DNA of 64,000 nucleotides from positions 248,001-312,000 of the forward strand of contig OZ316898.1 of the NCBI GenBank assembly GCA_973895155.1. The letters run 5' to 3'. The number at the start of each line of letters is the position of its first letter. Position 1 is the stretch's first letter. The position numbers and the translations under genes are program-made. The notes below the pieces were generated by a model that made no database searches, had not been told where the DNA came from, and was given only the letters and a program-made list of their open reading frames with translations. This document shows, in pieces, positions 29,866 through 41,600 of the stretch. The stretch comes from Marsupella aquatica. Taxonomy: Eukaryota; Marchantiophyta.

Positions 29866-32800
29866 CTATTGCAAATCATCAACCTCATCATATTCCATTT
29901 GCCCAGGTTCATCATATGTCTCTCTCAATGTTAAGGGGATGTAGTCAGTCCCTGCCCGAGTTGGAAGTACAGTCTCATGACTAGGATGCTCGAATGCAGC
30001 ATGGTCATCCAAACTGAACTCTACTTTACTTCCATCCATCCGCCTGTTCCGTGCTTGGCTATGGCATACCACCCTCCAGCCATGTGACTCCTCCACATCT
30101 GCAAAGAAAGCCTGTTCAACTTGGCTAGGGAAAACAAAAGGCTCAGACCATTCTGGTACTCTGGACCTAAAATTGGCCAACAAGAACCCATCATGATCAC
30201 GCTTCATGGTGGCCCTTGGTCTCTGCCACTCTGATTTCACCCATGATCCCTTCATCAATATCACTGGGACACTTGTGTTACCATAATTCAACACCCAAAT
30301 GTCGGTCAACTCCCCCACGTAACCCATCGTCATCCACCCCCTCTGTTCTTCAGAGGTTCTCTGCTCAAACACAGAAATCAAACCACAATCATATGATACA
30401 CAATGGTCACCCTGCTCATCCCTCACTCGATAATGATTTCCATAAGCTCTCATCCGTTTGTAGGTCAGAATAGACAATCGTGGTGGCACAGATAGAAGAT
30501 ACAAATCCTTCTCCATATCTGGGTGATGTCTACTATGCTCTCGAATTGTCACCCGAATCCACTGCTCGAACTGTGGGAAGGGATCCTGCTGCCCAGAGTG
30601 TGCAGCTTTTTGCATATCATATTCCCTGCAATATGAGGTACAGGCATAGTTAGGTCTAAATAACACATGACAACCTAAGATCACCCTTGGAACAGACAAG
30701 AAGCATCACAACAAAGGCAAGTCAATTCAATCACTCACCTCCACCATGGTTGCATAGGCTCTGTGTTTGCCAGCACATATGAATGAGCCTTGTCTCGAAT
30801 TGCAACAGGCAGCTGAACAGCACGTCCCACACCTTCAACAACCTCGCCACTCACTCCATCATCTTCACCAGATTTCCAAACTCTTGTCATAGCTTCACCA
30901 GACCCAGCCATGTACTCTGTTAGGAATCCCAACGTCTCATCCTTAATGTACCCCAATGCCATGGAAGCCTCTGGCCTGTAGTATGTTCTCACATGACCTT
31001 TCAACAACTTCATGTATCGCTCCATAGGGTACATCCATCTGGTACTGACTGGCCCATACTGCCCTAGCTCTTCTACCACATGGATTAGGAGATGAGTCAT
31101 AACATCAAAGAAAGCAGGGGGGAAGTATATCTCCAAGTCACAGAGGACATAAGCAGCATCCTACTTCAACTGCTCCAATCCTTGGGGATCCCACACTTTC
31201 ACACATATACGGCGAAATACATTGCACAGTCGAAGAATGACATTACGGACTGGTTTCTGCATGAGACCTCTGAGGCATAGGGGCAGAATGTGCTGCATCA
31301 ACACATGGTAGTCATGTGTTTTCATACTGCCAAGTTTATTCTTTGTAATATGCTTCTTGAAGGCACCAGCATAGCCAAAGGGCACTTTCAGACAGCTCAA
31401 TCTATACAAGAATGTCTTCCATTCATCCTGTGTGCACACATAGGGAGCTTGGAACTTGAGAAGTACATTGGGATTGCTTGCATGGGGCTTCAACCAAAGG
31501 TGAGGGCGAATCCCCTTCTGTTGCATATCAGCTCGAACTGCTCCTGTATCTTTCTCACCCGACAAGAACTTCAGCAAGCTCTCACAAATATTTTTCTCAA
31601 TGTGCATGACGTCCACATTGTGTTTGCTGGGCTCGAATTCCTGCACTCCACAAAGCAAAGAATTCAACAACAGAAACACTAGTTAACCACATAGGAGGAT
31701 TGTAACCAACATCAATCCACCATTGCTCCAATCTAAAATTGCAATCATACAGGGGCTGGAGGCTAAGTACATTACCCTCCAGTACTCCAACTCCAAGTCC
31801 ATCAAGGTCTGTCTTTTCACACCGTGTTTCACCACTGGATCCTCAGGTTCTCGATCAGTGGCACTTCTCTTGTCCCAATCAGCCTTCCTGGCTGCCCACC
31901 TCAGGACTTGCTCTCTGGTGACCCTCTGTGGTGGGCCACGAAGCTCTGTTTTGTTGTTGAAGTGTGCAATTTGAGACCGTGTGTGCCTGTAAGGATGATC
32001 AACAGGCAGATACCTTCTATGCCCCTGAAATTTCATATTGTGCAGGGCATGCGACCACTCACTTGTCACATTTTTCCCGCATGGTGTGCACCCCACATAG
32101 CCCTTTGTCACTCGTCCAGATATGATGCCATGGCCTGGGTAATCTGCTATATCCAGCAAACAAATTGCATGCAGTCTAAAGGGGCTGGGTCGAAGAAGCC
32201 CCTTCAGAACATCATGGGTTAACACCCCTTCTATCCACAAAGTCTTCCACTCTTCCACTGTTGGAGCCAACATGATATCTATGAATTGCTCGGTCACAGA
32301 AGCTGGTCCAGGGATTAACAGCACCATCATGACAAAAAACCTCTTTGTAGTCATCCATGGGGGAAGGTTGTAATTTAGCAGCGTAACCGGCCAACATGAA
32401 TAACGGTTGTTTTTGTCTCCAAATGGGTTTACTCCATCCAGTGATAGACCAAATCGAAAGTTCCGCTTCTCTGCAGCAAACTGTGGCCACCTCTCATCAA
32501 CAAATTTCCAATGGTTGGAATCTCCAATGTGACGCTGCAGGCCATCACTGCTCTTGTTATCAGGAGTCCATGTCATCAGCTTGGAAATGGCAGGGCATCT
32601 AAACAGACGTTGTAGTCTAGGAATGAAAGGAAAATGACGAAGAACCTTGGCAGGGTGTGTACATTTCCCTACATTCTTGTACCTGTGCTTACCACAATGA
32701 GGGCATGTCAATTTATCTGCATGCTCTTTGCGAAAGAGAACACACCCATCAGGGCATGCGTCAATAGACACATAGTTCAGCCCAAGGTTAGACATCAATT

Positions 32801-33566
32801 TCCTAGCCTCGTACATATTTTTTGGAATTGAATTACCATCTGGTAACACATTTCGGCGCAGGAAGGTCAACAACTCTGTCACAAATATATTGGGAACATT
32901 GTGATTGCCACAGATGTTCAACAACAACACGACAAAACCCAACTTGGAGCAGTTCGACCCCTCGTAGATAGGAATGCAAGCTTCTTTGATGTGTTTTGGG
33001 CCCCCAAACACCCACTCCCTCTCTGCTGCACCTTCCCCAATGTCAAAGTCAGGTTCAGCTTGGCCGTCGCCAATGTGTGGCTGCGGTTCATTGTCCTCTT
33101 CTGATTCCACTGTGTCGTAAAAAGCATCAAGGTCTTCAAAAATCTCTTGAACCATTCTTGGGACATCCATCCCACCGTCCTCAGTGACTGCCTCTGCATC
33201 TCCATCTTGGTCATCCACGTTCTCATGTTGGACCCCAGGACCATCCTTTGCACAGTCTATGTCCTGCTCTACATAGTCTCTACGCCTAGCTGTATTAGAA
33301 TCCACAAAGTCAGCTCTCCACTCTTCATCAGAGGAGTCTTCTTCTGCTGGTACATTCCAAACCCTCCACCGAGGGTGCCTTTCATGCCGCAGCAGGTGAA
33401 GGTGCACAGTGTTCAAACTCAATGACTTGAATCCTTGGCACTGTGTGCATGGGCATCTCATCCTCCTACTCCTACCTTGGGCGGCCCGGGCTTGTTCACG
33501 CATCCACAATTTAGAATCATGATGCCTAATCCTAAATGGGTTGTGAAGAGGCAACCTTGGAGCCAT
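29866..33566 (-). pseudogene. CACTA TNP2-like transposase, three exons, one premature TAG
   Basis: The catalytic protein of CACTA elements. The ATG at 33566 begins MAPRLPL; a transposase-associated CPC..C segment (MRCPCTQCQGF) lies near residues 35-60. The central TNP2/Transposase_21 domain includes CPDGCVLFRKEHADKLTCPHCG and RFGLSLDGVNPF. A 135-bp intron (31775-31641, GTAATG...TGCAG) joins EYWR to EFEPSKHNVDVMHIEKN without changing phase. The frame then meets TAG at 31161-31163 and continues open into a DUF4218-like part (LEIYFPPAFFDVMTHL). A donor (GTGAGTG) just left of 30735-30745 leads to a third exon, about 30628-29866, DUF4216-like (MGYVGELTDIWVLNYG). Without the TAG the gene would be complete. 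Confidence 0.85.
31641..31775 (-). other. Intron in the TNP2-like transposase gene
   Basis: Starts GTAATGTAC and ends GAGTGCAG. Removing it fuses two open frames in phase and restores the family motif arrangement around HNVDVMHIEKN. Left unspliced, the frame stops at once. Confidence 0.75.
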
Positions 33567-33919
33567 CACTATACACACGCACTCAGCACCCTGTCATTTT
33601 ATTATGCAAGTGAAAAATACACTTCCTATTAAGGATTTCACCCCCGACTGTACTTGCCAAAATACGTAACGTTCCAAAAAAACAAAAAAACAAAAAATAT
33701 AGGTGCCTGAGTCATGTACCTATTCTCAAGTGAATGAGACAAAATTCCTAAATGTTTGAGGGTGTCAACTCCTCCGCTGTCCTCACATGTATTGCCTCTA
33801 CACGTACATCCATGACCATATCAGAGTCCAATCATGTATAGTCATAGACACAGGTGCCAGGTGCGAGACCGGTGTGAGATGTCCTCATCTTACTACCACA
33901 TCAAATACGGATACCAATC

Positions 33920-34462
33920 CTATTGTCGATGCCACTCAGCCCTGAGGTACTCAGGCATGTACATTAAGTCATCAAGGTCTAAACCCTGCTCATGCCATGG
34001 TGGTCTTCGATCCGTGCCTACAAGCAGTGGCAGCAGTGCCCTCCATGGTGCACATGTTGCTACCAAGTCCCTCCACTGGGTACTAATTAGTCTATATTTG
34101 CAGATATCTTGTGCGCCAGACACCACAAGAACCCTCGGCCAGACATGTGTAAGAACTATATCATCTGCCAAATCAGGCAACAAGGAACCACCTACAGCAT
34201 CGTGCTTGTCTAACTCATCTGCTGAAAAGTAAATGTCCTCTTCCGACTGTGCATCCTCATTCACCACAGCATTCACAACACATCCAAGGTCTGCAGGCAT
34301 TATCTCGGATGGAGCTACACTCTGTCTGGTTACCAATCCACACAAGTAAGCCCAAGCAGTAGCCATGCACGATGCAACCCGTAGGAGGACCCTACATAGG
34401 GCCTGACGGTCTGGAAGAGGCAGCATACCCACCAAAGTCTTCAGCCAAACAGAGCCCAGCAA
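33920..34462 (-). CDS. F-box-like protein in the CACTA element, 180 aa, probably partial
   Basis: Starts MLGSVWLKTLVGM. The segment at residues about 95-145 (LLPDLADDIVLTHVWPRVL ... CKYRLISTQWRDLVATCAPW) has the spacing of an F-box: an LPDDIV-like helix, a CKYRLIS..W core and a trailing W. F-box proteins recruit substrates to SCF ubiquitin ligases. No substrate-binding repeats are seen, so it may be a fragment. It lies 141 bases downstream of the BRCT gene in the same orientation, suggesting these captured genes moved together. Confidence 0.45.
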   Translation of the reverse strand: MLGSVWLKTLVGMLPLPDRQALCRVLLRVASCMATAWAYLCGLVTRQSVAPSEIMPADLGCVVNAVVNEDAQSEEDIYFSADELDKHDAVGGSLLPDLADDIVLTHVWPRVLVVSGAQDICKYRLISTQWRDLVATCAPWRALLPLLVGTDRRPPWHEQGLDLDDLMYMPEYLRAEWHRQ

Positions 34463-34602
34463 GTAGATTCACAGTCACACCCCACGCAGCAGGAAACAAC
34501 AATCACTTCAACTGCGACCAACCATGACAAGATGAGTTAGTTCAAGGATCACATTTATTACAAAATTGTGATTTATACAAAAATATGAGGGACTCCTACT
34601 CC

Positions 34603-35451
34603 TCACTCTCTCCCACCTTTGCTAAGCATACATCTCCGCTGAATCTTGGAGGGCCAGGCCTCAAAAATATCAAAGTCCCAAGCATTCTGTCGCTTCCCTC
34701 TAGCTGCTGATTCCAGAAGCCAATCAGGGGAAAGCACCCAAAGATTGTTGTTCATGACAAAATCACGCACTGTTGTCTTAAAGAATTTTCTGCATATTTT
34801 CATGTATGACAGACCTACAACATGAGTGGAGGTTTCTGTTAGACTCTCCTCCACTGTCCCACCTAGCTCAACAACTATAGACTTGTACAGTCTGCACTTA
34901 GTCTCCCCAATTCCTTCTTCTGCAAATACCACACTGAACCCCTTCATAATGGTATTTCTCTCCTTGCCATGCTCATTCAATATAGCATCTGCACGCATAG
35001 GATGGTGTCCTATGTTGACAACAGGTCCATATTGGACAGAAGCAAAGTTGGGTTTCTCTGCCGCTGCTTCATAGGCTTCCTTTTCAGCCAAAGCCTCTGC
35101 AGTGGCCTCCTCACTCTCCCACAACTCATATTGCTCAGTACTCTGTACACACCTATGTTTAACAGAATCGGTCAGCCAAGAGACTTCAACTACTTTTAGA
35201 CCTTGGTTGGTAATGGCAGAATCAATGAAGGACCATGACCACTTGTTCATCACATCCAGCCATGTCCCCGCAACAACATGTGTAGTCTGTGGAGTGATGT
35301 CCTTGACTTCAGTCCCATGGAACTCTGAGAATCGTTTTTGTACGATTGGCCAACTCACTTGGGTGAACCCATAGTGGCCAGGAATCAAAATGGCTTTGAT
35401 TCCAGCCAACAGAGGCGGGTGGTCAACCTTTGTACGTTTCCTAGAGGCCAT
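34603..35451 (-). CDS. Two-BRCT-domain protein captured in the CACTA element, 282 aa
   Basis: The ATG at 35451 begins MASRKRTKVDHPP, a basic N-terminus that could be a nuclear signal. BRCT 1 covers about residues 12-110: LLAGIKAILIPGHYG, then TTHVVAGT, then the Trp of VVEVSWLTDSV. An Ala/Glu-rich linker follows. BRCT 2 covers about 165-265: KGFSVVFAEEG, ELGGTVEESLTETSTHVVGL and LSPDWLLESAA. BRCT pairs bind phosphopeptides or DNA ends in repair proteins; BRCT 1 resembles those of DNA polymerase lambda or XRCC1-type proteins only in general. Open with no stops. Its place between the transposon ends, in the transposase orientation, suggests capture of a host gene or an element-specific accessory gene. 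Confidence 0.75.
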   Translation of the reverse strand: MASRKRTKVDHPPLLAGIKAILIPGHYGFTQVSWPIVQKRFSEFHGTEVKDITPQTTHVVAGTWLDVMNKWSWSFIDSAITNQGLKVVEVSWLTDSVKHRCVQSTEQYELWESEEATAEALAEKEAYEAAAEKPNFASVQYGPVVNIGHHPMRADAILNEHGKERNTIMKGFSVVFAEEGIGETKCRLYKSIVVELGGTVEESLTETSTHVVGLSYMKICRKFFKTTVRDFVMNNNLWVLSPDWLLESAARGKRQNAWDFDIFEAWPSKIQRRCMLSKGGRE

Positions 35452-36049
35452 GTACACACGGGCCACCTAATCACTGCAGACCGGAAGATAATGCGTTCAC
35501 CTGATAATCGGAGGGCCCTTAAAATGCTGCGTTTATAACTTGGTCCAGTCCAGTCGTCTGGTGAGTCTGTGCTCCGATTCCAAACGGGAGAAATATTGGG
35601 ACAAACGTACTAGACACCTGCAAGCATGCACCTCATAGTTTGAATATGTGCCTTCACAATATTGAAGGTGACAAGTGCAATTGTTTTGTGATGCCACATA
35701 CAGATGTTGTAAATGGGCAGACATTCAATGAGAATACAAAATGTTGGTACACTTTAAGGGAATTCTCGCAAATTAAATAGCCTTGTAACTTATATGCTCA
35801 TAATGAGAAGTCCTGATTTAATTTAAGCAGTGTCATGTAAGTCGTGATCAAAATGATTGCAGAGTTAAAAAAGTTCCTAGAAGGCTTAAGGGGAGTTTTT
35901 GAAGGCATGTACCCAGGAACAAGTAATGAACTTAGGGTACTTGTTGCCTAAGCATCCTCTCCTACAGAGGTCCTTCTTCTCAAAATTGGAATGTCTGCAA
36001 TCTCCAAGGTATCCACATCAGGTGCACTATGCATGTACATTATTCAGGT

Positions 36050-36730
36050 TCAAAGCCAAGAAATGTGATCTCTCATGGGAGTGTGCAAAGTAGGATCTAT
36101 GGCATGGCGATGACAATAGAAGATCCATCGTTCAACACCATGTGCAGAGTGATCATAGATGTGTCTGTCACAAGCATAGCCTTCTGCTTGACGCTCCTTC
36201 AAACAATGAAAGTGCCACATGGTGGGACACCTAACACAGTGGACTATGTCCACCCAGAAATCTTCATCGTGCTGACCACATGCCTTGCACTTATGAAGTG
36301 GGCAAGCTGTGGCAAGATCGGGCAAACATGAAAAACAAAAGAACCTCACACAATATCTGTCAGGGCATTTCCTAACAAGTGGTGGAGCATCAACAGAGCC
36401 CTCATAAGACCCCAACTTCCCACAGTGTGCACACTTAGCCTGCTTCTCCAAACAATCAGTGCACATCTAGCCTCCCTGGTGTGCTGACGGGAGGCCCACC
36501 CCTGGACAGTTGTTTTCTGCAGCAAGGTCAGACTCTGGGTTGAGGTGGAAATGCCTCATGCAAGGGCCCTCACATATGGCTAAGCCACCACCATCGTCAC
36601 AAATGGCACAACAATGAGCTGCCTTCTGGAAAATCTGACTTGCGGAGAAGTTACTACCATCTGGCCCAACTACACCTGTGTTGCTCACCTCTGTCCCCCG
36701 CTTCTTGGCTCGGATTTTAGGGCGTGCCAT
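36050..36730 (-). pseudogene. EDM2-like PHD zinc-finger protein captured in the CACTA element, one in-frame TAG
   Basis: The ATG at 36730 begins MARPKIRAKKRG (basic, possible nuclear signal). Then comes a PHD finger CCAICDDGGGLAICEGPC..HFHL at about residues 39-60; TAG at 36467-36469 at the place where a PHD finger usually has Trp (W.C..C); then CTDCLEKQAKCAHCGKLGS and two more Cys/His clusters (CPLHKCKACGQ; CVRCPTMWHFHCL). It ends with CHRHAIDPTLHTPMRDHISW, matching the conserved TP.R.HI motif after the PHD tandem of plant EDM2/EDL proteins. EDM2 is a chromatin reader affecting H3K9 methylation and transposon silencing in Arabidopsis. The methyltransferase-like C-terminal part of EDM2 is absent. 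A TGG-to-TAG change is the simplest origin of the stop; an unrecognised intron is possible. Confidence 0.7.
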
Positions 36731-37396
36731 GCCTACGCATGAGACAGATAGTACAATTTAGCAGAGTGCACAGACAATACAATTTAGTGCAGTGTACAAA
36801 AAGTACAGTGTAGCATATAGACTAGAGTGGCAATTGCTACTGCAATGAAATGTTCACACACATGTGCAGAGTAGACATACTTTTTGGTTTGTTGAGCCCA
36901 CACTAAAAACTGATCCCCTCGTACAATAGCTCCACCTACACCTCAATTTTGTGGCTATGATTCACCAAAGGAGATCTGCAACAAGATTTAATGCATTTGA
37001 ATCACATATAACAGTCGTGACATGTAAAACAGGCATTTTTTGAACAGGATTGGTATCAAGCAGTGTGATCAAGGTTGTAATTTATACATCCTAAATAGGC
37101 TATGATAGTGAATGAGACAAATAAGTTAGGCATAAATCACTTTTTCCAGGTTATCACATGGCCCATTTCCAGTCTTTGAAAGGAGACTTTTAAGTGAGCT
37201 TGCTAGCCTCTTAAATTAGGATATTGTACTTAGTGCAGCCATAATAGGATAAGTTATGTACTGTTGACCCTAAACCCTGGACCCAAAATTGGTCATAATT
37301 CAAAATCTTAAGTAAATATCCTCTCTGTTCAAGTCAAAGTGTTAAGTTATAGGTCAATGGTCTCTTGTTTGTGCATGCGGTGTGACAAGTGGTCCT

Positions 37397-37846
37397 CTAG
37401 AGCGTGTGATCCAAACATGTGTAGACACCAAAGTGACCGGTGGTGGGGTCTGGGAGGGCAGGACAAGTGACATCGCCAGGCACACTGCAGGATGGCGAGT
37501 GGTTCCAGATGATACATTGTGCTCTGTGAAAAAACCGACATCCAAGAGAACGGTCATCCAACTCTAGGCCAGAAGCCCTACAGGCAGGACAGTCATATTG
37601 GCAATTGTGCACACACCCTTGGGCCCTAATTTGTGGCGGGTCATGTACAAGAGACAGAAATACCAAGGATGTTGGGAAGGGTGGAGAAGCAGGTACAGGC
37701 CGGCTGTAGTTGTTCCTGGCAACAACTGGGTACTCAAAGTACCATGCAGACTGGGCTGGAAGGATCCCAAGTCTGACATACTCAAGGCGCAACATCTCTA
37801 CCTTGCGTGCAAGCCGCACATGTTCAGCGTTGCGGGTCCTCACCAT
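37397..37846 (-). CDS. Hypothetical Cys-rich protein, 149 aa
   Basis: I do not recognise it. The ATG at 37846 begins MVRTRNAEHVRLARK, a basic possibly helical start. Residues about 80-115 hold a Cys/His cluster (CVHNCQYDCPACRASG ... CRFFHRAQC) that could bind zinc. It lies upstream of the EDM2-like gene on the same strand and could be a separate captured fragment or an upstream exon. Could also be a chance ORF. Confidence 0.3.
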   Translation of the reverse strand: MVRTRNAEHVRLARKVEMLRLEYVRLGILPAQSAWYFEYPVVARNNYSRPVPASPPFPTSLVFLSLVHDPPQIRAQGCVHNCQYDCPACRASGLELDDRSLGCRFFHRAQCIIWNHSPSCSVPGDVTCPALPDPTTGHFGVYTCLDHTL

Positions 37847-38112
37847 AAGTGTTGCTTTTGTGGAGATGTCGTGTGTTCACGTCCTCTGATAAGCACCTTC
37901 GATCAGCAAGGTGAGCAGGAGCTGTACTTGCCTCACCAACAGCAACCAACCTTAAATTATCAGTTCCCACTCATTGTGTCATTCCATTGGTTCCAGCTAG
38001 GGGTCACAGTGTAAACATAGCATGAAACACTCCTAATCAACTTGCTTACAAACTACAATATCCAGAAAGAGTGAAAGTCTCACCCTCCAGTGAGCAGCAG
38101 AGAGGTAGTTCA

Positions 38113-38643
38113 CTAGATGTGTTGATGTGCAGTTAAACCTCCACTATTGCTTACTTCTGGTGTATGCTGCTCAGAAGAAGACATATTAGTAGCAGCAAAT
38201 TGCAAATAATGGCCATAAGCAAACCGTGAGAGTTTGCAGAATGCTATGACAAATCCATCACAGCAGTGCTCCACAGGAATGAAACCAAGCAAAATTTGGT
38301 GACCTCGGCCAATGACAAGGCCAATGTAGTGAACAATCCTTGACCGATCAGGATATGGATTGGAATTACAATTAGTCAGCTCTTCTTCTTTGTTTTCTAA
38401 CTCTGGGGGAAATGAGCATGACCAGGGAATTCTCTGAGAAATAGAAGTGCACAGGGAAAATGAAATTGGCTCATTCAGCTGCGCAAGACCGACCATTGCA
38501 GCATACTTGGACAGTTGTTCCGCAATACATAAAATACCCTGACTTACATGCAATCGATACAATCTGCTTCTGTTGGCTGTCCTACAGCTCATGGCAGTGC
38601 CGTTGGGATAGGGTAAGTGAATATTGCCATAGCTGAAGCACAT
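38113..38643 (-). CDS. Hypothetical protein, 176 aa, in the CACTA element
   Basis: Open frame from ATG 38643 with no recognised domain. It has mixed composition, no low-complexity runs, and a hydrophobic stretch near GRGHQILLGFIPVEHCC. Same strand as the other genes of the element, so it might be an exon of a larger captured gene. Weak support. Confidence 0.2.
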   Translation of the reverse strand: MCFSYGNIHLPYPNGTAMSCRTANRSRLYRLHVSQGILCIAEQLSKYAAMVGLAQLNEPISFSLCTSISQRIPWSCSFPPELENKEEELTNCNSNPYPDRSRIVHYIGLVIGRGHQILLGFIPVEHCCDGFVIAFCKLSRFAYGHYLQFAATNMSSSEQHTPEVSNSGGLTAHQHI

Positions 38644-38649
38644 TGAGCT

Positions 38650-41600
38650 TGCAGCAAGAAGTGAAGGAGCATGGCCAAAAGCAGAAAAGACAGACAGGTT
38701 TTACAAGAAGAAACTAACAACCGCCAATCTGCTCAAATCCGCTGCATAGATCAAACCCTCCAAACTACACAGCCCTCCTTTGAAAACAATCCAATGTGCT
38801 TTGGCTGGTGGATGACAAGGACTGGGAGAAGAGGAAACGTCTGCACAATCAATCCAAATGACGGGACACAGAGACCAGGCACAGAGAGGATTTGTGCTTA
38901 GACAAAAACCACAAATTGTAGCATGGGCGCCATAGCATTCTAGACAAAGCACAAAACATAGAATCTATGAATCTATGACTCATGGACTAACAAAATGATT
39001 GGGTAGCATGGCAAAAGGAAAGACAAATTTCAAAATGACAACATGGCCCATTTCCGCCATTCATTTGACGTTGCTAGGTGTCCGTAAGATGACTGACCCA
39101 CAGACAATCCCGACAACCTCATCTGACAGACTGCTTTTCTAGTGTGAAGAAATACATGATTACAAGCAACACCACGCCTCATCCAAGCAGGGAATTGAAA
39201 ACATAACCATGTCATTCCTATATTGGACTGTGTCCTTTGCCATTGCACTGCATAGTTGTTATTCCATGTTGGTTGTCAACAGTTTGTTGGCTTGCCACAG
39301 CCTAGATAGAACAATAAAATACTGTATATGAATACAACAAGAAAAATCTGCATACAGCGATGGCCTGGTCACTTGAGGAAAAAACAAAACTAAGAAGGCA
39401 GGCACACGGGCAACCGAGAAAAAAAGCTAGTGGCGCCTCGCGGAGAATCCAGAATGGTAATGCCCTTGCCCAGAAGCTTGGGAAACAAAAGAGAAAAAAA
39501 CAAAAACGAGCTACCGACCACCGTCTTGACCAGGCCCGACATCCAAGGTATGGCTGGAGGCTGTGGTCCCCCCCTTAGTAAAGAAAAGGATGCAAGTCGG
39601 AGCACGGGGCACAAGGCATGTTTGGATCCAGGGAGGAGCAAAACAGTAATGTCAAGCAAGAAGTGTGGAGAGACCAAATTCAGTAAACAAAAATAGGGGA
39701 GAACAAACATACATCAGCAGCAGCAGGAAACGAGAAAGTTGATTTGGGAGGGATTGTAGGGAGAGAGCTTTCGGTGGGCTCGGCTATGCGTGAAATATCA
39801 GGAGATAGATGTGCGAGAGAGTGAAGAGGGTGGCAAGCGGAAGACAGGTTGGGACTGGTCCCTTGGTGCCGGGGGGTAATATATGGGGTTTCAATGAACA
39901 ATGGGCCAGTTTGAGGAGGATTAAGTAGCGCACACCCCACGTTCTTGGGTGGTGGTTGGGTGGGGTTTTGTTTGATTGAAGAAGAAATCACCATTATCTT
40001 CTGGAAGAAAGAAAATCGCAGGAAACAGTGGACGGGAGAACAAGGCATGTAATAGAGAACAACAAGGCATGTAATAGAGTACTCGCGGTTACTCTAACGG
40101 TGCACGAACACTCACCTCTGTCTTCCGCTTTGTCAATGTGGCCGATAAATCCCAGAGCGCTGCCAAGCTTGGTCGTTGCTCAAGGGTTGAAAGTGCGCAG
40201 CTCAGGTCCCTAGCTGAATGTTCAACTCAATGTGGGATGTGGCATCTCCTCTTGGTTGACAACGCGCAACAGCGCTTGATGGTTGACAGTGCGCAGCTCA
40301 GCTCCGAGTTCCAACGTTACGATGCACAACGTTACGAACACACAACAATGGGAGTAGGCGGCGACAGGAATATCAGCTCTGAAGCGCAACCTTCACAGCT
40401 CACGCACATTCCAAGACTGTAAAAAAAGTCCGGTTCATGTTGTTACCGATTCTCGCACCACATAAAGTCCACAATCCATAAAACACCCGTAGCGCGCCCG
40501 TAGAATAGATGCAACCCGCATGCAGCTTCACCAGCTGCAAATGGTAAGCAACAATAGAGGCAGTGGCAAGCAGAGAAAATAGAGAAGGCCAAGCATAGGC
40601 GACTTCAACTCTAACCTCCTTGCTTGACCCAGGCCTGAATGTCAGTCCACAGTGACCTCCAATCTGTTCGATCCCTTCCGCAAGCAGCCGAGCGGCAGAC
40701 AACAATGTAGGGATCAAGAACCAAGTGCCAGGCGGACATTGCACAAAATGAGGATCGGGGGCATAGACAAAATCTACCGAAATGTACCAAAATCTACTCC
40801 CTGGGGTCCAGCCCACGGATGGACATCATGCAAGGTGGTCAAAAATGGTAAGTGCAATCATTGGAGAGCTGTAGTCGCGATTACTAACGGTGCATCCACA
40901 AAATGTGTCGTCAAGTTGTCGGTGCGGCCACAACAATTTTGACAGTCTCAGGATCACAGGTCCACAAACAAGTTGCAAATGAAGACACGCAACGTCCAGG
41001 AGGGAAAGTCCGCAACACTAACCCTTTGTAAAGCCCCCGAGCTTACCTTCTAGCTGCCGACGCAAAGAGAAAACCTACTTGGACACTGAAGCAACCCTAA
41101 ACTCAGAGTCTCACCTTAGCGCAACATCTCCTGGATTGGATTCAGCTAGCGTTGGCCCACTCTAAGCTCCTGCGCCGCTCCTTGTTGCTTCACCGTGTCC
41201 TCCCCAATGCCTCCTTTGGAGTCGCATGTAGTCTGTAGCTCACGACTCACGAACGTTAGGCCCACAACCTTGCACAAGACACAAACGGCATTCACTATGT
41301 TCACCCAATGCCTCTGCACAGGTGCTATATTCGGGTCGATCCTGCATTCAGCGATGGCGGTAAAAGGTAAGGGGCAATCTTCAATCGTCACAAGACAGCG
41401 CTACACATTCAACCAGCACAGGGAGTAGACGCTAGCAGCTTTGCATTTGAACGCTTGGCAGATCAATGCACTTACAACAGGAGGATGCAACTGCTCACAG
41501 CTCGCGTGAGGTGCTCGGGATGGCAAGAGTGTATACACTTAGAGCAGCATGACGCTTGGACTGATCGAGAAAGCTCATTGTCAATGAAAAACCCTTTGGC

